Origin: Flavobacteriaceae bacterium
GTDB taxonomy: Bacteria; Bacteroidota; Bacteroidia; Flavobacteriales; Flavobacteriaceae
Assembly: GCA_024644745.1 (NCBI GenBank)
Contig: JAHEHF010000026.1
Coordinates: 1 to 38,050, forward strand
Length of the DNA stretch: 38,050 nucleotides
Direction of reading: 5' to 3'
The notes under the pieces are model-generated. The model worked only from the letters and a program-made list of their open reading frames with translations. It did no database searches and was not told where the DNA came from. Both the position numbers and the translations under genes were made by a program. Shown piece after piece: positions 7,170 to 17,848 of the stretch (positions are counted from its first letter, which is position 1; each line of letters begins with the position of its first letter).

Positions 7170-8531
7170 TTAAAATAATACCCTAAGGGCCATAAAACCA
7201 AGTGATCCCGCTAAAAATCCTATGAGGGCCAACCATCCAATTTTCTTAAAATACCAGAAAAAATTAATTTTTTCCATACCCATTGCGACTACACCGGCAG
7301 CAGATCCGATGATCAGCATACTACCTCCCGTTCCGGCCGCAAATGCAATGAAGTGCCATAGCGGGCTGTCAACCGGATCAGAAAACATTCCAATACTTGC
7401 CGCTACCAAAGGTACGTTGTCAATAACAGCTGAAGATACGCCCAGGAGCAGCACCACCAGATCAGAAACCTTGTATCCTGCTATGGCAGGTTCAGTACCT
7501 ATCATCGGAATGGTTTCATTCATGCCCTGCGCAAAATTGAACAGTACGCCCAGTGATTCCAGTGCGGCAACAGCCATCAGAATCCCAAGAAAAAACAGGA
7601 TACTCGGCAACTCTATTCCTGACAAGGCACTGTGAACGGGACTGTATTGTGAAGCTTCATCTGAATCAGAATCTATTTGCGTTAAAGAGATCCTGGCATT
7701 AGAAAAGATTTCCGCAAAGATGGCCACAACAGCCAAAGACAGCATCATACCAACGTATGGAGGAAGATGCGTTATGGTTTTAAAAATAGGGACAAAAACA
7801 ATGGACCCCAGTCCCAGGTATAACATAATGCCGCTGTATCCATCTCCTTTTTCTTCTTCCACCTCTTCTATCTGCTCAATATTGCCTTTAAAGGCTGGCA
7901 ATCTTGAAGCAAATAAAACGGGAATCACCATGGCCAGCAAAGAAGGAATGAAAAGATATTTGATCAGGTTCAGCGTGGTTACTTTTTTACCGATCCAAAG
8001 CATTGTGGTTGTAACATCACCGATGGGTGACCAGGCACCCCCGGCATTCGCACCGATCACGATCATACCTGCAAACCACAACCTGTCTTCTCTTTTCAAA
8101 ATGATTTTTCTCAAGATGGTGATCAGAACGATGGTCGCTGTCAAATTGTCTATGATAGCGGAAAGAATAAAAGCCAGGATAGAAAATATCCATAGCAGTT
8201 TTACTCTTGAATTGGTTTTTACAAAAGACTTGATGGCCGAAAAGCCATTAAAATAATCGATGATCTCGACAATGGTCATCGCCCCGATCAAAAAGATCAG
8301 TATTTCGGCTGTTTTACCCAAATGATGCAACAGGATCTCATCCAAATGGGTGGGTTCGAGCTGAAGCAATTCTGTATTGACATCAAAAACATTCAGGTGA
8401 CCCAGGGAGATCAATGCCCAACTCACAGCCATCATCCCCAAAGCAGGGATCATTTTATCAATTTTTAAATTATGTTCTAAGGTAATTGCAAGATATCCTA
8501 ATACGAAAATGATGATGACGATTGACTCCAT
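7170..8531 (-). CDS. nhaD: NhaD-type sodium/proton antiporter
   Basis: This 453-residue polytopic inner-membrane protein has about a dozen hydrophobic helices. It carries the landmarks of NhaD and the ion transporter superfamily: an early IMTIVEIIDYFNGF segment, SAIIDNLTATIVL, ANAGGAWSPIGDVTTTMLW, and near the C-terminus SSAVIDNVPLVAAS and AGTGGSMLIIGSAAGV. NhaD exchanges internal Na+ or Li+ for external H+. That suits a salt-exposed organism. The gene is upstream of exbB on the same strand, with an 82-bp gap. No regulatory site was recognised before it. Confidence 0.93.
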   Translation of the reverse strand: MESIVIIIFVLGYLAITLEHNLKIDKMIPALGMMAVSWALISLGHLNVFDVNTELLQLEPTHLDEILLHHLGKTAEILIFLIGAMTIVEIIDYFNGFSAIKSFVKTNSRVKLLWIFSILAFILSAIIDNLTATIVLITILRKIILKREDRLWFAGMIVIGANAGGAWSPIGDVTTTMLWIGKKVTTLNLIKYLFIPSLLAMVIPVLFASRLPAFKGNIEQIEEVEEEKGDGYSGIMLYLGLGSIVFVPIFKTITHLPPYVGMMLSLAVVAIFAEIFSNARISLTQIDSDSDEASQYSPVHSALSGIELPSILFFLGILMAVAALESLGVLFNFAQGMNETIPMIGTEPAIAGYKVSDLVVLLLGVSSAVIDNVPLVAASIGMFSDPVDSPLWHFIAFAAGTGGSMLIIGSAAGVVAMGMEKINFFWYFKKIGWLALIGFLAGSLGFMALRVLF

Positions 8532-8686
8532 TGATTTTGTTTAAAGGCCTAAATATAATAATTTATCATATTCAAGTCGTCTAAATACAATAAAATTATT
8601 GAAACAGTAACAGGGTCATGGCACTGGTGTCAAGTCTCAATTTTTTCAATTTGATGCTTGTAGTTCAGTTGTCTCATTTAAGATGG

Positions 8687-9922
8687 TCATCCTATCAATT
8701 CCTGCAAGGCAATCTCAAAGGCAGTTTTACAAATATTGGTTTTATACGGATGAAGACGATAGGTTTTTTCAAGTGCAATTCGGATCGTATCGGAAGTGTC
8801 CTGAAAAATAGAGTGATCGCTCATGGGGAGTTCCCGCTGGTCCTCCATCAAATAAGCAAACAGTCGGGCAATTCCACAGTTGGAGATAAAATCAGGAAGC
8901 AGGCTCACTTTTTGATCCGTAAACTCCATGATGGCACCAAAGAAAATTTCAACGTCCGCAAAAGGCACATTGGCTCCGGGAGAGATAACTTCAAGACCCG
9001 CGTCAATCATCTGTTCAACCTGCTTTTTGGTGACCAGTCGCGAAGCAGCAGCAGGAATAAAGATCTCTGCAGGAACTGACCAGATCTTCTGGTTGATCTC
9101 ATCAAAAGGGATCATTTTTTCAGCAACAAGCATGTTCCCTCTTTTATTGAGAAACATGGTACGAACTTCCTCGGTGTCAAATCCTTCTTCTTTGATCACT
9201 CCTCCTACCCTGTCAATGATTCCAACAACCTTGGCTCCCAGTTGGTTCAGATAATAAGCCGCTGCTGACCCCACATTCCCGAACCCCTGAACAATGGCTC
9301 TTTTACCTTCGATGTCGCCACCATAAATATCATAATAATGCTTTACCGCCTGCGCTACTCCAAAGCCTGTAAGCATATCTGCAATGGTGTATTTTTTACT
9401 CAGCTCTGGAGAATAATTTTTATTTTCAATGACCTTGATCACCCCGTGTCTCAATTGTCCAATCCTATTGATCTTTTCAGCTTCAGTAGGCTTAAAATGT
9501 CCGTTAAAAACACCTTCCTGAGGGTGCCAGACTCCTGAATTCTCAGTCAGTGGAATCACATCATTGATCTCATCCACATTCAGATCGCCACCGGTGCCAT
9601 AATAATATTTTAACAAGGGAGTAACCGCCTTGTACCACCTTTCCAATACCCCCCTTTTTCTGGGATCATTCGGATCAAAATTGATACCGGATTTTGCACC
9701 TCCGATCTTGGGTCCTGATACAGTAAATTTGACCTCCATTGTTTTGGCAAGCGACAATACCTCATTCATATCCAGTCCTTTACGCATTCTCGTTCCTCCC
9801 CCGGCAGCCCCACCCCTCAGGGAGTTGATAACGGTCCAACCTTCGGCTTCAGTTTCCTGATCTCTCCAGTGAAATACGATCTCGGGTAACTTATTTTCAT
9901 ATTTTTTTAAAAGTTCTTTCAT
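8687..9922 (-). CDS. Glu/Leu/Phe/Val family amino-acid dehydrogenase
   Basis: This 411-residue enzyme of the glutamate/leucine/phenylalanine/valine dehydrogenase superfamily carries out NAD(P)-linked oxidative deamination or the reverse. The dimerisation and substrate domain has GGAAGGGTRM and the lysine motif GPKIGGAKSGINFDP (Lys77). GTGGDLNVDE follows, with Asp113 in the place of the catalytic aspartate. The Rossmann domain opens with VQGFGNVGSAAAYYL. The motif spacing differs from classical hexameric GdhA, so the substrate (glutamate or a branched-chain amino acid) cannot be stated. The start is 18 nt after the anmK stop and the two are probably co-transcribed. The 155 bp between this gene and nhaD show no clear terminator. 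Confidence 0.87.
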   Translation of the reverse strand: MKELLKKYENKLPEIVFHWRDQETEAEGWTVINSLRGGAAGGGTRMRKGLDMNEVLSLAKTMEVKFTVSGPKIGGAKSGINFDPNDPRKRGVLERWYKAVTPLLKYYYGTGGDLNVDEINDVIPLTENSGVWHPQEGVFNGHFKPTEAEKINRIGQLRHGVIKVIENKNYSPELSKKYTIADMLTGFGVAQAVKHYYDIYGGDIEGKRAIVQGFGNVGSAAAYYLNQLGAKVVGIIDRVGGVIKEEGFDTEEVRTMFLNKRGNMLVAEKMIPFDEINQKIWSVPAEIFIPAAASRLVTKKQVEQMIDAGLEVISPGANVPFADVEIFFGAIMEFTDQKVSLLPDFISNCGIARLFAYLMEDQRELPMSDHSIFQDTSDTIRIALEKTYRLHPYKTNICKTAFEIALQELIG

Positions 9923-9940
9923 AATATATCTGATTACTTT

Positions 9941-11023
9941 TTACACATTGTAGACAATTCCGCTGCTGTGGTCTTTTGAGGCCCCGGTGACACTGCTGAG
10001 GCAATTCACTTCGTTCCTCTCACGCAGCAATCCTAAAAAGGCAAAAATGAGTGATTCTTTAAACTCGATGATTTCATCCGACGGGATAACCATTTCTGAT
10101 GCTGAAAAAGCAGCAATTCGCTGGATCAGAAAATCATTGAATGCGCCCCCTCCCGTGACCAGGGTTTTATGATGCGTCTTTTTACTTGATAGCGCAACCC
10201 TGTTGATCACCATGGCAATCTGCCCGGCTATATGCTCTATAAAAGTTCTGAGAATATCTGCTGGCTTCAGACCAAATCGATCGATCAAGGGCAAAATTGT
10301 TTCCACAACAAATTCATAACCCAGAGATTTTGGTTGTTTTAGTGTATAAAAAGGCAAAGCATCAAGGGACTTCAGCAATCCTTTGTGCAGGACACCCCCG
10401 GATGCCATGAGGCCTTTGTCATCATATTCCAGACCGATCTGCCTTGTATAATGATTCAACACAATATTCGCCGGACCAATGTCGAAGGCAAGCCTTTGCC
10501 CTTTTTTTTGATATGAAATATTCGCAAAACCACCCAGATTCAGGCAAAAATCATAATTCTGAAAAAGCAATTGGTCCCCGATCGGGACCAATGGGGCACC
10601 CTGTCCGCCCAGTGCAATATCCTGTGTCCTGAAATCACAAATCACCTTGCATCCTGATACGGCAGACAAACAGGCTCCATTTCCAATTTGAAGGGTATAT
10701 CCCTGTTCCGGACGGTGAAAAACAGTATGTCCGTGAGAGGCGATGAAATCCGGATTTTTGATCTCATACCTATCCATGAAATCAAGAACAAGCTCTCCAA
10801 GAAATTTACCGTAATCAGCGTTGAGTTTCGTCAATTTTTCTCCCGACAGTGTAAAGGCATCCTGCAGCTTTTTTTTCCATAATTCGGAATATTTTATGCC
10901 TTCTTTTTCTAATATTACAAAATCATAAGCCTGATCAAAGGTAAATTTAACATATGTTAAATCTACGCCATCGAGAGACGTTCCGCTCATCAATCCGATC
11001 ACGTGCCACTTTTTATTTGCCAT
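9941..11023 (-). CDS. anmK: Anhydro-N-acetylmuramic acid kinase
   Basis: The 360-residue sugar kinase of the ASKHA fold begins with the diagnostic AnmK motif GLMSGTSLDGVD (residues 10-21). It also has the LGGFANIS and AFDIGPAN segments and the C-terminal VTGGGAFNDFL motif. AnmK converts 1,6-anhydro-MurNAc from cell-wall turnover to MurNAc-6-phosphate, so it belongs to peptidoglycan recycling. Length fits the family. It is divergent from the acyl-CoA dehydrogenase gene (82-bp gap). A weak -7 (TGTATTTG on the minus strand, 11038-11045) precedes it. Recycling is notable here because two de novo Mur ligases are missing or broken in the dcw operon further along the window. Confidence 0.95.
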   Translation of the reverse strand: MANKKWHVIGLMSGTSLDGVDLTYVKFTFDQAYDFVILEKEGIKYSELWKKKLQDAFTLSGEKLTKLNADYGKFLGELVLDFMDRYEIKNPDFIASHGHTVFHRPEQGYTLQIGNGACLSAVSGCKVICDFRTQDIALGGQGAPLVPIGDQLLFQNYDFCLNLGGFANISYQKKGQRLAFDIGPANIVLNHYTRQIGLEYDDKGLMASGGVLHKGLLKSLDALPFYTLKQPKSLGYEFVVETILPLIDRFGLKPADILRTFIEHIAGQIAMVINRVALSSKKTHHKTLVTGGGAFNDFLIQRIAAFSASEMVIPSDEIIEFKESLIFAFLGLLRERNEVNCLSSVTGASKDHSSGIVYNV

Positions 11024-11060
11024 ATTGTGTAAAATTACAAATACATTTTGAGATTTTAAC

Positions 11061-11068
11061 TATCTTTG
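11061..11068 (+). promoter_or_regulatory. -7 promoter element for the acyl-CoA dehydrogenase gene
   Basis: TATCTTTG matches the TAnnTTTG -7 consensus 37 nt before the start codon at 11106. No TTG lies at the right distance upstream, so the -33 part is weak or absent. Confidence 0.5.
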
Positions 11069-11105
11069 GGCAATTCAGTTTATTATTAATTATTTCAATT
11101 TTTCC

Positions 11106-12245
11106 ATGGATTTCAACCTTACAGAAGAACAGATCATGATCAGAGATGCCGCTCGTGATTTTGCAAAAAATGAATTATTGCCAGGCGTTATTGAACGAGA
11201 TGAAAAACAGATATTCCCGCATGAACAGATCAAAAAAATGGGAGAACTCGGATTCATGGGCATGATGACTGATCCTGAATACGGAGGTGGCGGTATGGAT
11301 ACCATTTCATATGTGCTGGCCATGGAAGAAATATCTAAAATTGATGCTTCGGCCTCAGTAGTGATGTCGGTCAACAACTCTTTGGTTTGCTGGGGACTTG
11401 AAACTTATGGAACTGAAGCACAAAAACAGAAATATCTGGTCCCGCTGGCGACGGGTGAGATCATTGGGGCCTTCTGTCTCAGTGAACCGGAAGCCGGAAG
11501 TGATGCCACCTCACAAAAGACAACGGCAATTGACAAAGGAGATCATTACCTGGTCAATGGAACCAAAAATTGGATCACCAATGGAAATAATGCCTCGGTA
11601 TACCTGGTGATTTGTCAGACACATCCCGAAAAAGGACACAAGGGGATCAATGCCCTGATCATTGAAAAAGGTGCCGAAGGCTTCGTGGTGGGTCCAAAAG
11701 AAAACAAACTGGGGATCCGCGGATCAGACACGCACTCATTGATGTTCAATGACGTCAAGGTGCCCAAGGAGAACAGGATTGGTGAAGATGGTTTTGGGTT
11801 TACCTTTGCCATGAAAACCCTGGCAGGAGGGAGAATCGGAATCGCTTCGCAAGCCTTGGGTATCGCATCTGGTGCCTATGAACTGGCCCTGCAGTATTCC
11901 AAAGAAAGAAAAGCTTTTGGGAAAGAGATCAGCAAACACCAGGCCATTGCCTTTAAATTGGCTGATATGGCTACCGAAATTGAAGTGGCCCGATTATTAT
12001 GTTTCAGAGCCGCCTGGGACAAAGACAATAAAAAGGACTATACCCAATCTGGTGCCATGGCCAAACTGTATGCCGCTGAGATGGCCATGAGAAATACTGT
12101 AGAGGCCGTCCAAATTCATGGAGGTTACGGTTTTGTCAAGGAGTATCATGTAGAGCGTTTGATGCGGGACGCCAAAATAACCCAGATCTATGAGGGTACC
12201 TCTGAAATCCAGAAAATCGTAATTTCCAGAGCCCTGCTGAAATAA
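11106..12245 (+). CDS. Acyl-CoA dehydrogenase (short-chain type)
   Basis: This 379-residue FAD-dependent enzyme removes two hydrogens from an acyl-CoA, the first step of beta-oxidation or of branched-chain amino acid breakdown. The N-terminal helical domain is followed by CLSEPEAGSDA and the NGTKNWITNG loop (FAD contacts). The C-terminal domain contains ERKAFGKEISKHQA and ends in YEGTSEIQ, where Glu363 is the usual catalytic base of short-chain acyl-CoA dehydrogenases. Length is standard. Butyryl-CoA-like specificity is likely, but isobutyryl- or methylbutyryl-CoA cannot be excluded. No ETF gene is adjacent. The epimerase gene begins 18 nt downstream and may be co-transcribed. Confidence 0.92.
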   Translation: MDFNLTEEQIMIRDAARDFAKNELLPGVIERDEKQIFPHEQIKKMGELGFMGMMTDPEYGGGGMDTISYVLAMEEISKIDASASVVMSVNNSLVCWGLETYGTEAQKQKYLVPLATGEIIGAFCLSEPEAGSDATSQKTTAIDKGDHYLVNGTKNWITNGNNASVYLVICQTHPEKGHKGINALIIEKGAEGFVVGPKENKLGIRGSDTHSLMFNDVKVPKENRIGEDGFGFTFAMKTLAGGRIGIASQALGIASGAYELALQYSKERKAFGKEISKHQAIAFKLADMATEIEVARLLCFRAAWDKDNKKDYTQSGAMAKLYAAEMAMRNTVEAVQIHGGYGFVKEYHVERLMRDAKITQIYEGTSEIQKIVISRALLK

Positions 12246-12263
12246 GATTCAAATAAATTGATC

Positions 12264-13169
12264 ATGCCAAAAGTTCTCATTACCGGTGGTACGGGTTCTA
12301 TAGGAACCTATTTATCCCATTTTCTGGAAGAAAATGGGTATGAAGTAGCCGTTCTGAGCAGAAGTCGAAGCACAAGTTCAAAATTCAAAACTTATTTATG
12401 GAATTATAAAGAGAATTTCATAGAACCCGAGGCCCTTGAAACTTCTGACTATATCGTGCACATGGCAGGCGCCGGAATCGCCGATAAAAGGTGGACCAAC
12501 AAGAGAAAAAAAGAAATTATTGAAAGTCGTGTAGCCACTTCCGAGCTGCTTTACAGGGCCTTGTCCAAATGCAAAAAAAAGCCAGAAGCATTCATTTCAG
12601 CATCAGGAATTGGTTATTACGGACAGCAAACCACTGACAAAATCTTTGAAGAGACCGATGGGGCTGGAAAAGACTTCGTTGGTGAAACCTGCAGGCTTTG
12701 GGAAGCATCGGTCAATAAAATCAATGACCTGGGCATTAAAACGATCAATCTGAGAATAGGGGTGGTCATGATGAAAAACGGAGGGGCTCTTGATAAAATG
12801 GCACAACCGATTCGGTTGGGGGTAGGCGCTGCCCTTGGCACCGGCAAACAAATGATTCCCTGGATACACATTGCAGATCTCAACAGGATCATTCTTCATG
12901 CGATCAACAATAGTTCATTGGAAGGACCTTATAATGCATGCGCCCCTGAATCTGTCACAAACCTTGAACTGACAAATACCCTTGCAAAAGTGCTCCGAAA
13001 AAAATTACTGCTCCCCAACACGCCCTCATGGGTTCTCAAAATGATCCTGGGAGAGCGGTCGGTCCTGCTTACTGAGGGCAGCCGTGTTTCTTCGGATAAA
13101 ATATTGAGTACCGGATTCGAATTTAAATACACCAATCTGGAGAATGCACTGCGCGATATTTTAGATTAA
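12264..13169 (+). CDS. TIGR01777-type NAD-dependent epimerase/dehydratase
   Basis: The product is 301 residues from the ATG at 12264; a TTG two codons earlier is a less likely start. The N-terminal Rossmann motif is ITGGTGSIGTYL. The order ISASGIGYYGQ, GKDFVGETCRLWE and RIGVVMMKNGGALDKM, followed by a C-terminal helical region, is that of the YfcH/SDR39U1 (TIGR01777) group of extended short-chain dehydrogenases. The physiological substrate of this group is unknown. The active-site Tyr is likely in GYYG. It follows the acyl-CoA dehydrogenase by 18 nt. The gap of 165 bp to gltB contains gltB's promoter. Confidence 0.88.
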   Translation: MPKVLITGGTGSIGTYLSHFLEENGYEVAVLSRSRSTSSKFKTYLWNYKENFIEPEALETSDYIVHMAGAGIADKRWTNKRKKEIIESRVATSELLYRALSKCKKKPEAFISASGIGYYGQQTTDKIFEETDGAGKDFVGETCRLWEASVNKINDLGIKTINLRIGVVMMKNGGALDKMAQPIRLGVGAALGTGKQMIPWIHIADLNRIILHAINNSSLEGPYNACAPESVTNLELTNTLAKVLRKKLLLPNTPSWVLKMILGERSVLLTEGSRVSSDKILSTGFEFKYTNLENALRDILD

Positions 13170-13208
13170 GACAGGTTTATTTTTCTTTTCATATCGTCAA
13201 AAATCAAA

Positions 13209-13257
13209 GGTGAAATTATAATATTCCCATTTTTTGTTGGTGTAAAATTATGATATT
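13209..13257 (+). repeat. Two imperfect direct repeats upstream of gltB
   Basis: ggtgaaattataatatt (13209-13225) and ggtgtaaaattatgatatt (13239-13257) are near-copies about 30 bp apart, roughly three helical turns. They lie upstream of the gltB promoter and could be paired regulator sites. The AT content is high, so chance similarity is possible. Confidence 0.35.
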
Positions 13258-13286
13258 GCATTTCTTCTTTGGTTTAACAATTTTTG

Positions 13287-13318
13287 TTGAATAATATCTA
13301 TGGATTTCGCTATTTTTG
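13287..13318 (+). promoter_or_regulatory. Promoter of gltBD
   Basis: TTG (13287-13289), a 21-nt spacer and TATTTTTG (13311-13318) match the Bacteroidetes consensus. The predicted start would lie about 10 nt before the ATG at 13335. This also argues against the longer TTG start at 13284, which would place the start codon inside the promoter. Confidence 0.65.
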
Positions 13319-13334
13319 TGAAAATTTATTAATT

Positions 13335-16300
13335 ATGGCGTACGAAAAGCAAGGAGTATATATACCGGAATTCGAACACGACAACTGTGGAGCAGGGTTT
13401 ATCTGTAGCTTAAATGGAGAAAAAACCAACAGCATCATCCACGATGCGCTGGAAATTCTGATCAAACTTGAGCACAGGGGCGCAGTGAGCGCAGACGGAA
13501 AGACCGGTGACGGAGCAGGGATCCTTATTGATTTGCCGCATCAGTTTTTTAATAAAGTATGTGATTTCAGTTTACCCGAGCCAGGGGAATATGCCGTGGG
13601 CATGATCTTTATGCCTCAGGGAATCAACCAATACAAATATTGTATTGAAGTGTTGGAATCCGAAATCAAAAACCAGAACCTGAATATCCTGGGCTGGAGA
13701 GATGTACCTGTCAATGCGGAACACCTTGGAGAAATTGCAGCTGCTTCCGAGCCTTTTATCAAACAGGTCTTTGTTGGAAAAAACGGTCAGGAGCTCAGCC
13801 CTCTTGAATTCAACGCAAAAATCTATTCGGCAAGAAAAATCGCCGAACACAAAATATATGATTCGCGTCTAAAGCATGCAAAACAATTCTACATACCTAG
13901 CTTTTCGACCACAACACTGATCTATAAAGGACTTTTGATTCCGGAAGACATCAGGAATTATTATGCTGATCTATCAGATCCTGATCTGGTCACTCGTCTC
14001 GCACTGGTTCACCAGCGGTTTTCTACCAATACTGCACCATCATGGGACCTGGCTCAACCCTTCAGGTTCATGTGCCACAATGGAGAGATCAACACCCTTA
14101 GAGGCAATGTGAGTCGTATGAAAGCCAGAGAAGAGCTCATGAAAAGTGATCTTTTTGGAAGTGACATCAAGAAGCTGTATCCGATCATACTTGAAAAAAA
14201 ATCTGACTCTGCCTCGATGGATATGGCAGTAGAACTATTATTGATGACCGGTCGCTCTTTGCCAGAAGTGATGATGATGCTGGTTCCGGAGGCCTGGGAA
14301 AAAGACCTCACCATGCCCGATGAGAAAAAGGCATTTTATGAATACAACTCCTGTATCATGGAACCCTGGGACGGTCCTGCCTCCGTACCCTTTACTGACG
14401 GAAATTACATCGGTGCCCTGCTCGATCGAAACGGACTGCGTCCTTCTCGGTTTACTGTGACCAAGGGAGGTTATGTGATCATGTCTTCAGAAATAGGGGT
14501 GCTTGACATCAAACCTGAAGATGTCGTAAGACACGGCAGACTTGAGCCGGGTAAAATGTTCCTGGTAGACATGAACCAGGGAAAGATCATTGAAGACGAA
14601 GAAGTTAAAAATGAAGTGACCAAAAAACATCCTTACAGAAAATGGCTCAACGAGAATTTGCTGCCACTCTCTAAGGTTCCGTATACGGGCAATACCTGCC
14701 CGGTCGAACTGACCCCCTATAAAACCAGGCAAAGAATGTTTGGATATACCATGGAAGACATTGATACGATCATCAGCCCAATGTCAAAAACAGGTAAAGA
14801 AGGCATTGGATCCATGGGAACCGATACCCCCTTGGCCATCTTGTCGGATCAGCACCAGTTATTGTATAATTACTTCAAACAATTGTTTGCCCAGGTCACC
14901 AATCCACCGCTTGACGGAATTCGGGAAGAGATCATAACAGATATCAGCCTTGCCGTTGGAGAAGACAGGAACGTTTTTGAAACCGCACCGGGCCATTGTA
15001 AAAAATTGAAAATTCAAAATCCGGTGATCTCCAATGACGATCTCGACAAAATAAAAAATATTGACCACCCGGATTATAAGGCGCGTGAAATACCCATGCT
15101 TTATGATATCAAAAGAGGACTCAATGCCCTGGAAAAGGCCCTTGACCAAATCGTCCAGGATGCATCGAAAGCAGTTGACGAAAACTGTAATATCATCATC
15201 TTAAGTGATCGCGGAGCAAATAAAGCCAATGGCCCCATTCCGGCGCTTTTGGCCTGTTCTTATTTGCACCATTCACTGAACAAATTAAAAAAACGTTCGA
15301 AATTCGGAATCATCATAGAATCTGCAGAACCACGTGAGCCGCATCATTTTGCAACTTTGTTCGGATATGGCGCCAGTGCCATTAATCCGTATATGGTGAA
15401 TGAGATCATCCGTGAAAAAGTAAATAACGGTTCGATTTCAGGTATCGATTCTGAAGAGGCAGTGAAGAATTTCAACAAGGCCATAGGTAAGGGAATCCTT
15501 AAGATCATGAATAAAATTGGGATCTCGACACTTCATTCTTACAGGGCGTCGCAGATCTTTGAGATCCTGGGGCTGAACAGTAAATTTACCAATAAATACT
15601 TCCCGAACACACCTTCAAGAATCGAAGGTATCGGCTTGTACGAAATTGAAAGAGAAATATCGAAAAGACATAAAAATGCCTTTTTCAACAATAAAGTTGA
15701 TAAAAATCTTAAACTCGATATCGGAGGAGATTACAGATGGAGAAGAAATGGTGAAAGGCACATGTTCAACCCGACCACCATTTCAAAATTGCAGCAGGCG
15801 GTTCGTATGAACAATACTGAAAGCTATGACCAGTATTCAAAAATGATCAATGAACAAAGCGAAAATCTGATGACCCTAAGAGGGCTTTTTGAATTCAAAA
15901 ACCTTGATCCGATCCCCGTTGAGGAAGTTGAGCCCTGGACAGAGATCGTAAAAAGATTTAAAACCGGCGCCATGTCTTATGGCTCCATATCCAAAGAAGC
16001 ACATGAAAACCTTGCGATTGCAATGAATCGTATAGGAGGAAAAAGCAACTCCGGAGAAGGAGGTGAAGACCTCAAAAGGTTTAGAAAGGATCTCAACGGT
16101 GACAGCCGGAACAGCGCCATCAAGCAAGTGGCCTCGGGCAGGTTTGGTGTGTCAAGCAATTACCTGACCAATGCAGCGGAAATACAGATCAAAATGGCTC
16201 AGGGGGCCAAACCCGGAGAGGGAGGACAGCTTCCCGGTGAAAAGGTATTTCCATGGATCGCTGAGGTGAGAAACTCAACTCCTTATGTTGGGCTTATATC

Positions 16301-17846
16301 TCCCCCCCCGCACCATGATATTTATTCTATTGAAGATCTGTCTCAGCTGATCTTTGACCTGAAGAATGCCAATCGGGATGCGAGGATCAACGTGAAACTG
16401 GTTTCTGAAGTTGGTGTGGGAACCATTGCTGCCGGGGTAGCCAAAGCCAAAGCAGACGTCATCCTTATCTCAGGCTATGACGGAGGAACAGGCGCCTCGC
16501 CACTGACTTCCTTGAAACATGCAGGACTCCCATGGGAACTTGGTATTGCAGAGGCCCAGCAAACCCTGGTTTTAAATAACCTGAGAAGCAGGGTCATTCT
16601 GGAATGTGACGGCCAATTGAAAACAGGACGGGATGTTGCCATCGCCTGCCTCCTGGGTGCCGAGGAATTCGGTTTTGCAACGGCACCATTGGTGGCTTCA
16701 GGATGTATCATGATGAGAAAATGCCATCTGAACACCTGTCCGGTTGGAATTGCAACCCAGGACCCTGAACTGAGAAAGAACTTTAAAGGTACCCCGGAAC
16801 ACGTGATCAATTTCATGTATTTCGTAGCAGAGGAATTAAGACATATCATGGCTTCTCTTGGGTTCAGAACAGTGAAAGAAATGATCGGTCAGTCACAGAA
16901 AATAAATGCCAAAACGGCCATAGAGCAATACAAGGCACAAGGTATCGATCTGTCTAAGATATTGTACCAACCATCCGATTACCATCAAAAGGTGATACGC
17001 AACACAGAAATTCAGCATCATGATATTGAAGGTGCCCTTGATTTTGAGATCATCAAAGATGCCCACCCGGCCATCTATCGAAAAGAGAAAATGCAGCTGC
17101 ATTATCCCATTGCCAATACAGACCGGTCTGTTGGGGCCATCATCAGCAATGAGATCTCAAAAATTTACGGGGCCAACGGCTTGCCTAAAAACACTTTACA
17201 GGTGAATTTTACAGGGTCGGCAGGACAGAGTTTTGGTGCTTTTGCAACAAAGGGTCTGACGCTGAAGATCGAAGGAAATTCGAACGATTATCTTGGAAAG
17301 GGGCTTTCAGGAGCCAAACTGATCGTTAAAAAACCGGAGAAGGCAACTTTTATCGCTGACGAGAACATCATTATTGGAAATGTGTGCTTTTACGGTGCCA
17401 CAAAGGGAGAGGCTTATATCAATGGTGTTGCGGGAGAAAGATTTTGCGTGAGGAATTCGGGCATAACAGCAGTAGTTGAAGGCGTGGGTGACCATGGTTG
17501 CGAATACATGACAGGCGGAAAAGTTGTTGTGCTGGGTAAAACAGGTCGCAATTTTGGAGCCGGTATGAGCGGAGGCATTGCATATGTTTATGATCCTGAA
17601 AACCGGTTTGTCAATGGTTTGTGCAACACTGAAATGGTGGAACTTGAAAAACCGACTGATGAAGATTCTCAAGGACTCTTTGCCCTGATACAGAATCATT
17701 ACCACGCCACTGAAAGTTCAAAGGCACTTGAAATACTCGAAGATTGGGACAAGCATGCGGAAAGATTTATTAAAGTAATCCCCACAGATTACAAGAAAGC
17801 ATTGGAGAGATTAGCTGAAGAAAAAGCAGCACAACAAACAGTTTAA
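13335..17846 (+). CDS. gltB: Glutamate synthase large subunit
   Basis: This is a 1503-residue glutamate synthase (GOGAT) alpha subunit. The N-terminal class II glutaminase domain has its catalytic Cys at residue 18 (HDNCGAGFI), exposed after removal of a short propeptide. Central and FMN-binding synthase domains follow, with GEGGED, the [13 protein letters not shown] segment and [11 protein letters not shown]. The 3Fe-4S cluster motif CHLNTCPVG lies near residue 1130. The C-terminal GXGXG beta-helix domain includes [21 protein letters not shown]. With GltD it makes two glutamates from glutamine and 2-oxoglutarate, using NADPH. The start at 13335 is chosen because it gives the correct distance to the catalytic Cys and follows the promoter. 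gltD begins 2 nt after the stop. Confidence 0.97.
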   Translation: MAYEKQGVYIPEFEHDNCGAGFICSLNGEKTNSIIHDALEILIKLEHRGAVSADGKTGDGAGILIDLPHQFFNKVCDFSLPEPGEYAVGMIFMPQGINQYKYCIEVLESEIKNQNLNILGWRDVPVNAEHLGEIAAASEPFIKQVFVGKNGQELSPLEFNAKIYSARKIAEHKIYDSRLKHAKQFYIPSFSTTTLIYKGLLIPEDIRNYYADLSDPDLVTRLALVHQRFSTNTAPSWDLAQPFRFMCHNGEINTLRGNVSRMKAREELMKSDLFGSDIKKLYPIILEKKSDSASMDMAVELLLMTGRSLPEVMMMLVPEAWEKDLTMPDEKKAFYEYNSCIMEPWDGPASVPFTDGNYIGALLDRNGLRPSRFTVTKGGYVIMSSEIGVLDIKPEDVVRHGRLEPGKMFLVDMNQGKIIEDEEVKNEVTKKHPYRKWLNENLLPLSKVPYTGNTCPVELTPYKTRQRMFGYTMEDIDTIISPMSKTGKEGIGSMGTDTPLAILSDQHQLLYNYFKQLFAQVTNPPLDGIREEIITDISLAVGEDRNVFETAPGHCKKLKIQNPVISNDDLDKIKNIDHPDYKAREIPMLYDIKRGLNALEKALDQIVQDASKAVDENCNIIILSDRGANKANGPIPALLACSYLHHSLNKLKKRSKFGIIIESAEPREPHHFATLFGYGASAINPYMVNEIIREKVNNGSISGIDSEEAVKNFNKAIGKGILKIMNKIGISTLHSYRASQIFEILGLNSKFTNKYFPNTPSRIEGIGLYEIEREISKRHKNAFFNNKVDKNLKLDIGGDYRWRRNGERHMFNPTTISKLQQAVRMNNTESYDQYSKMINEQSENLMTLRGLFEFKNLDPIPVEEVEPWTEIVKRFKTGAMSYGSISKEAHENLAIAMNRIGGKSNSGEGGEDLKRFRKDLNGDSRNSAIKQVASGRFGVSSNYLTNAAEIQIKMAQGAKPGEGGQLPGEKVFPWIAEVRNSTPYVGLISPPPHHDIYSIEDLSQLIFDLKNANRDARINVKLVSEVGVGTIAAGVAKAKADVILISGYDGGTGASPLTSLKHAGLPWELGIAEAQQTLVLNNLRSRVILECDGQLKTGRDVAIACLLGAEEFGFATAPLVASGCIMMRKCHLNTCPVGIATQDPELRKNFKGTPEHVINFMYFVAEELRHIMASLGFRTVKEMIGQSQKINAKTAIEQYKAQGIDLSKILYQPSDYHQKVIRNTEIQHHDIEGALDFEIIKDAHPAIYRKEKMQLHYPIANTDRSVGAIISNEISKIYGANGLPKNTLQVNFTGSAGQSFGAFATKGLTLKIEGNSNDYLGKGLSGAKLIVKKPEKATFIADENIIIGNVCFYGATKGEAYINGVAGERFCVRNSGITAVVEGVGDHGCEYMTGGKVVVLGKTGRNFGAGMSGGIAYVYDPENRFVNGLCNTEMVELEKPTDEDSQGLFALIQNHYHATESSKALEILEDWDKHAERFIKVIPTDYKKALERLAEEKAAQQTV

Positions 17847-17848
17847 TT

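Noticed and set aside
13284-13334. N-terminal extension of GltB from a TTG at 13284
   Set aside because: The extension overlaps the promoter -33/-7 elements and moves the catalytic Cys too far from the N-terminus. The ATG at 13335 is the better start.
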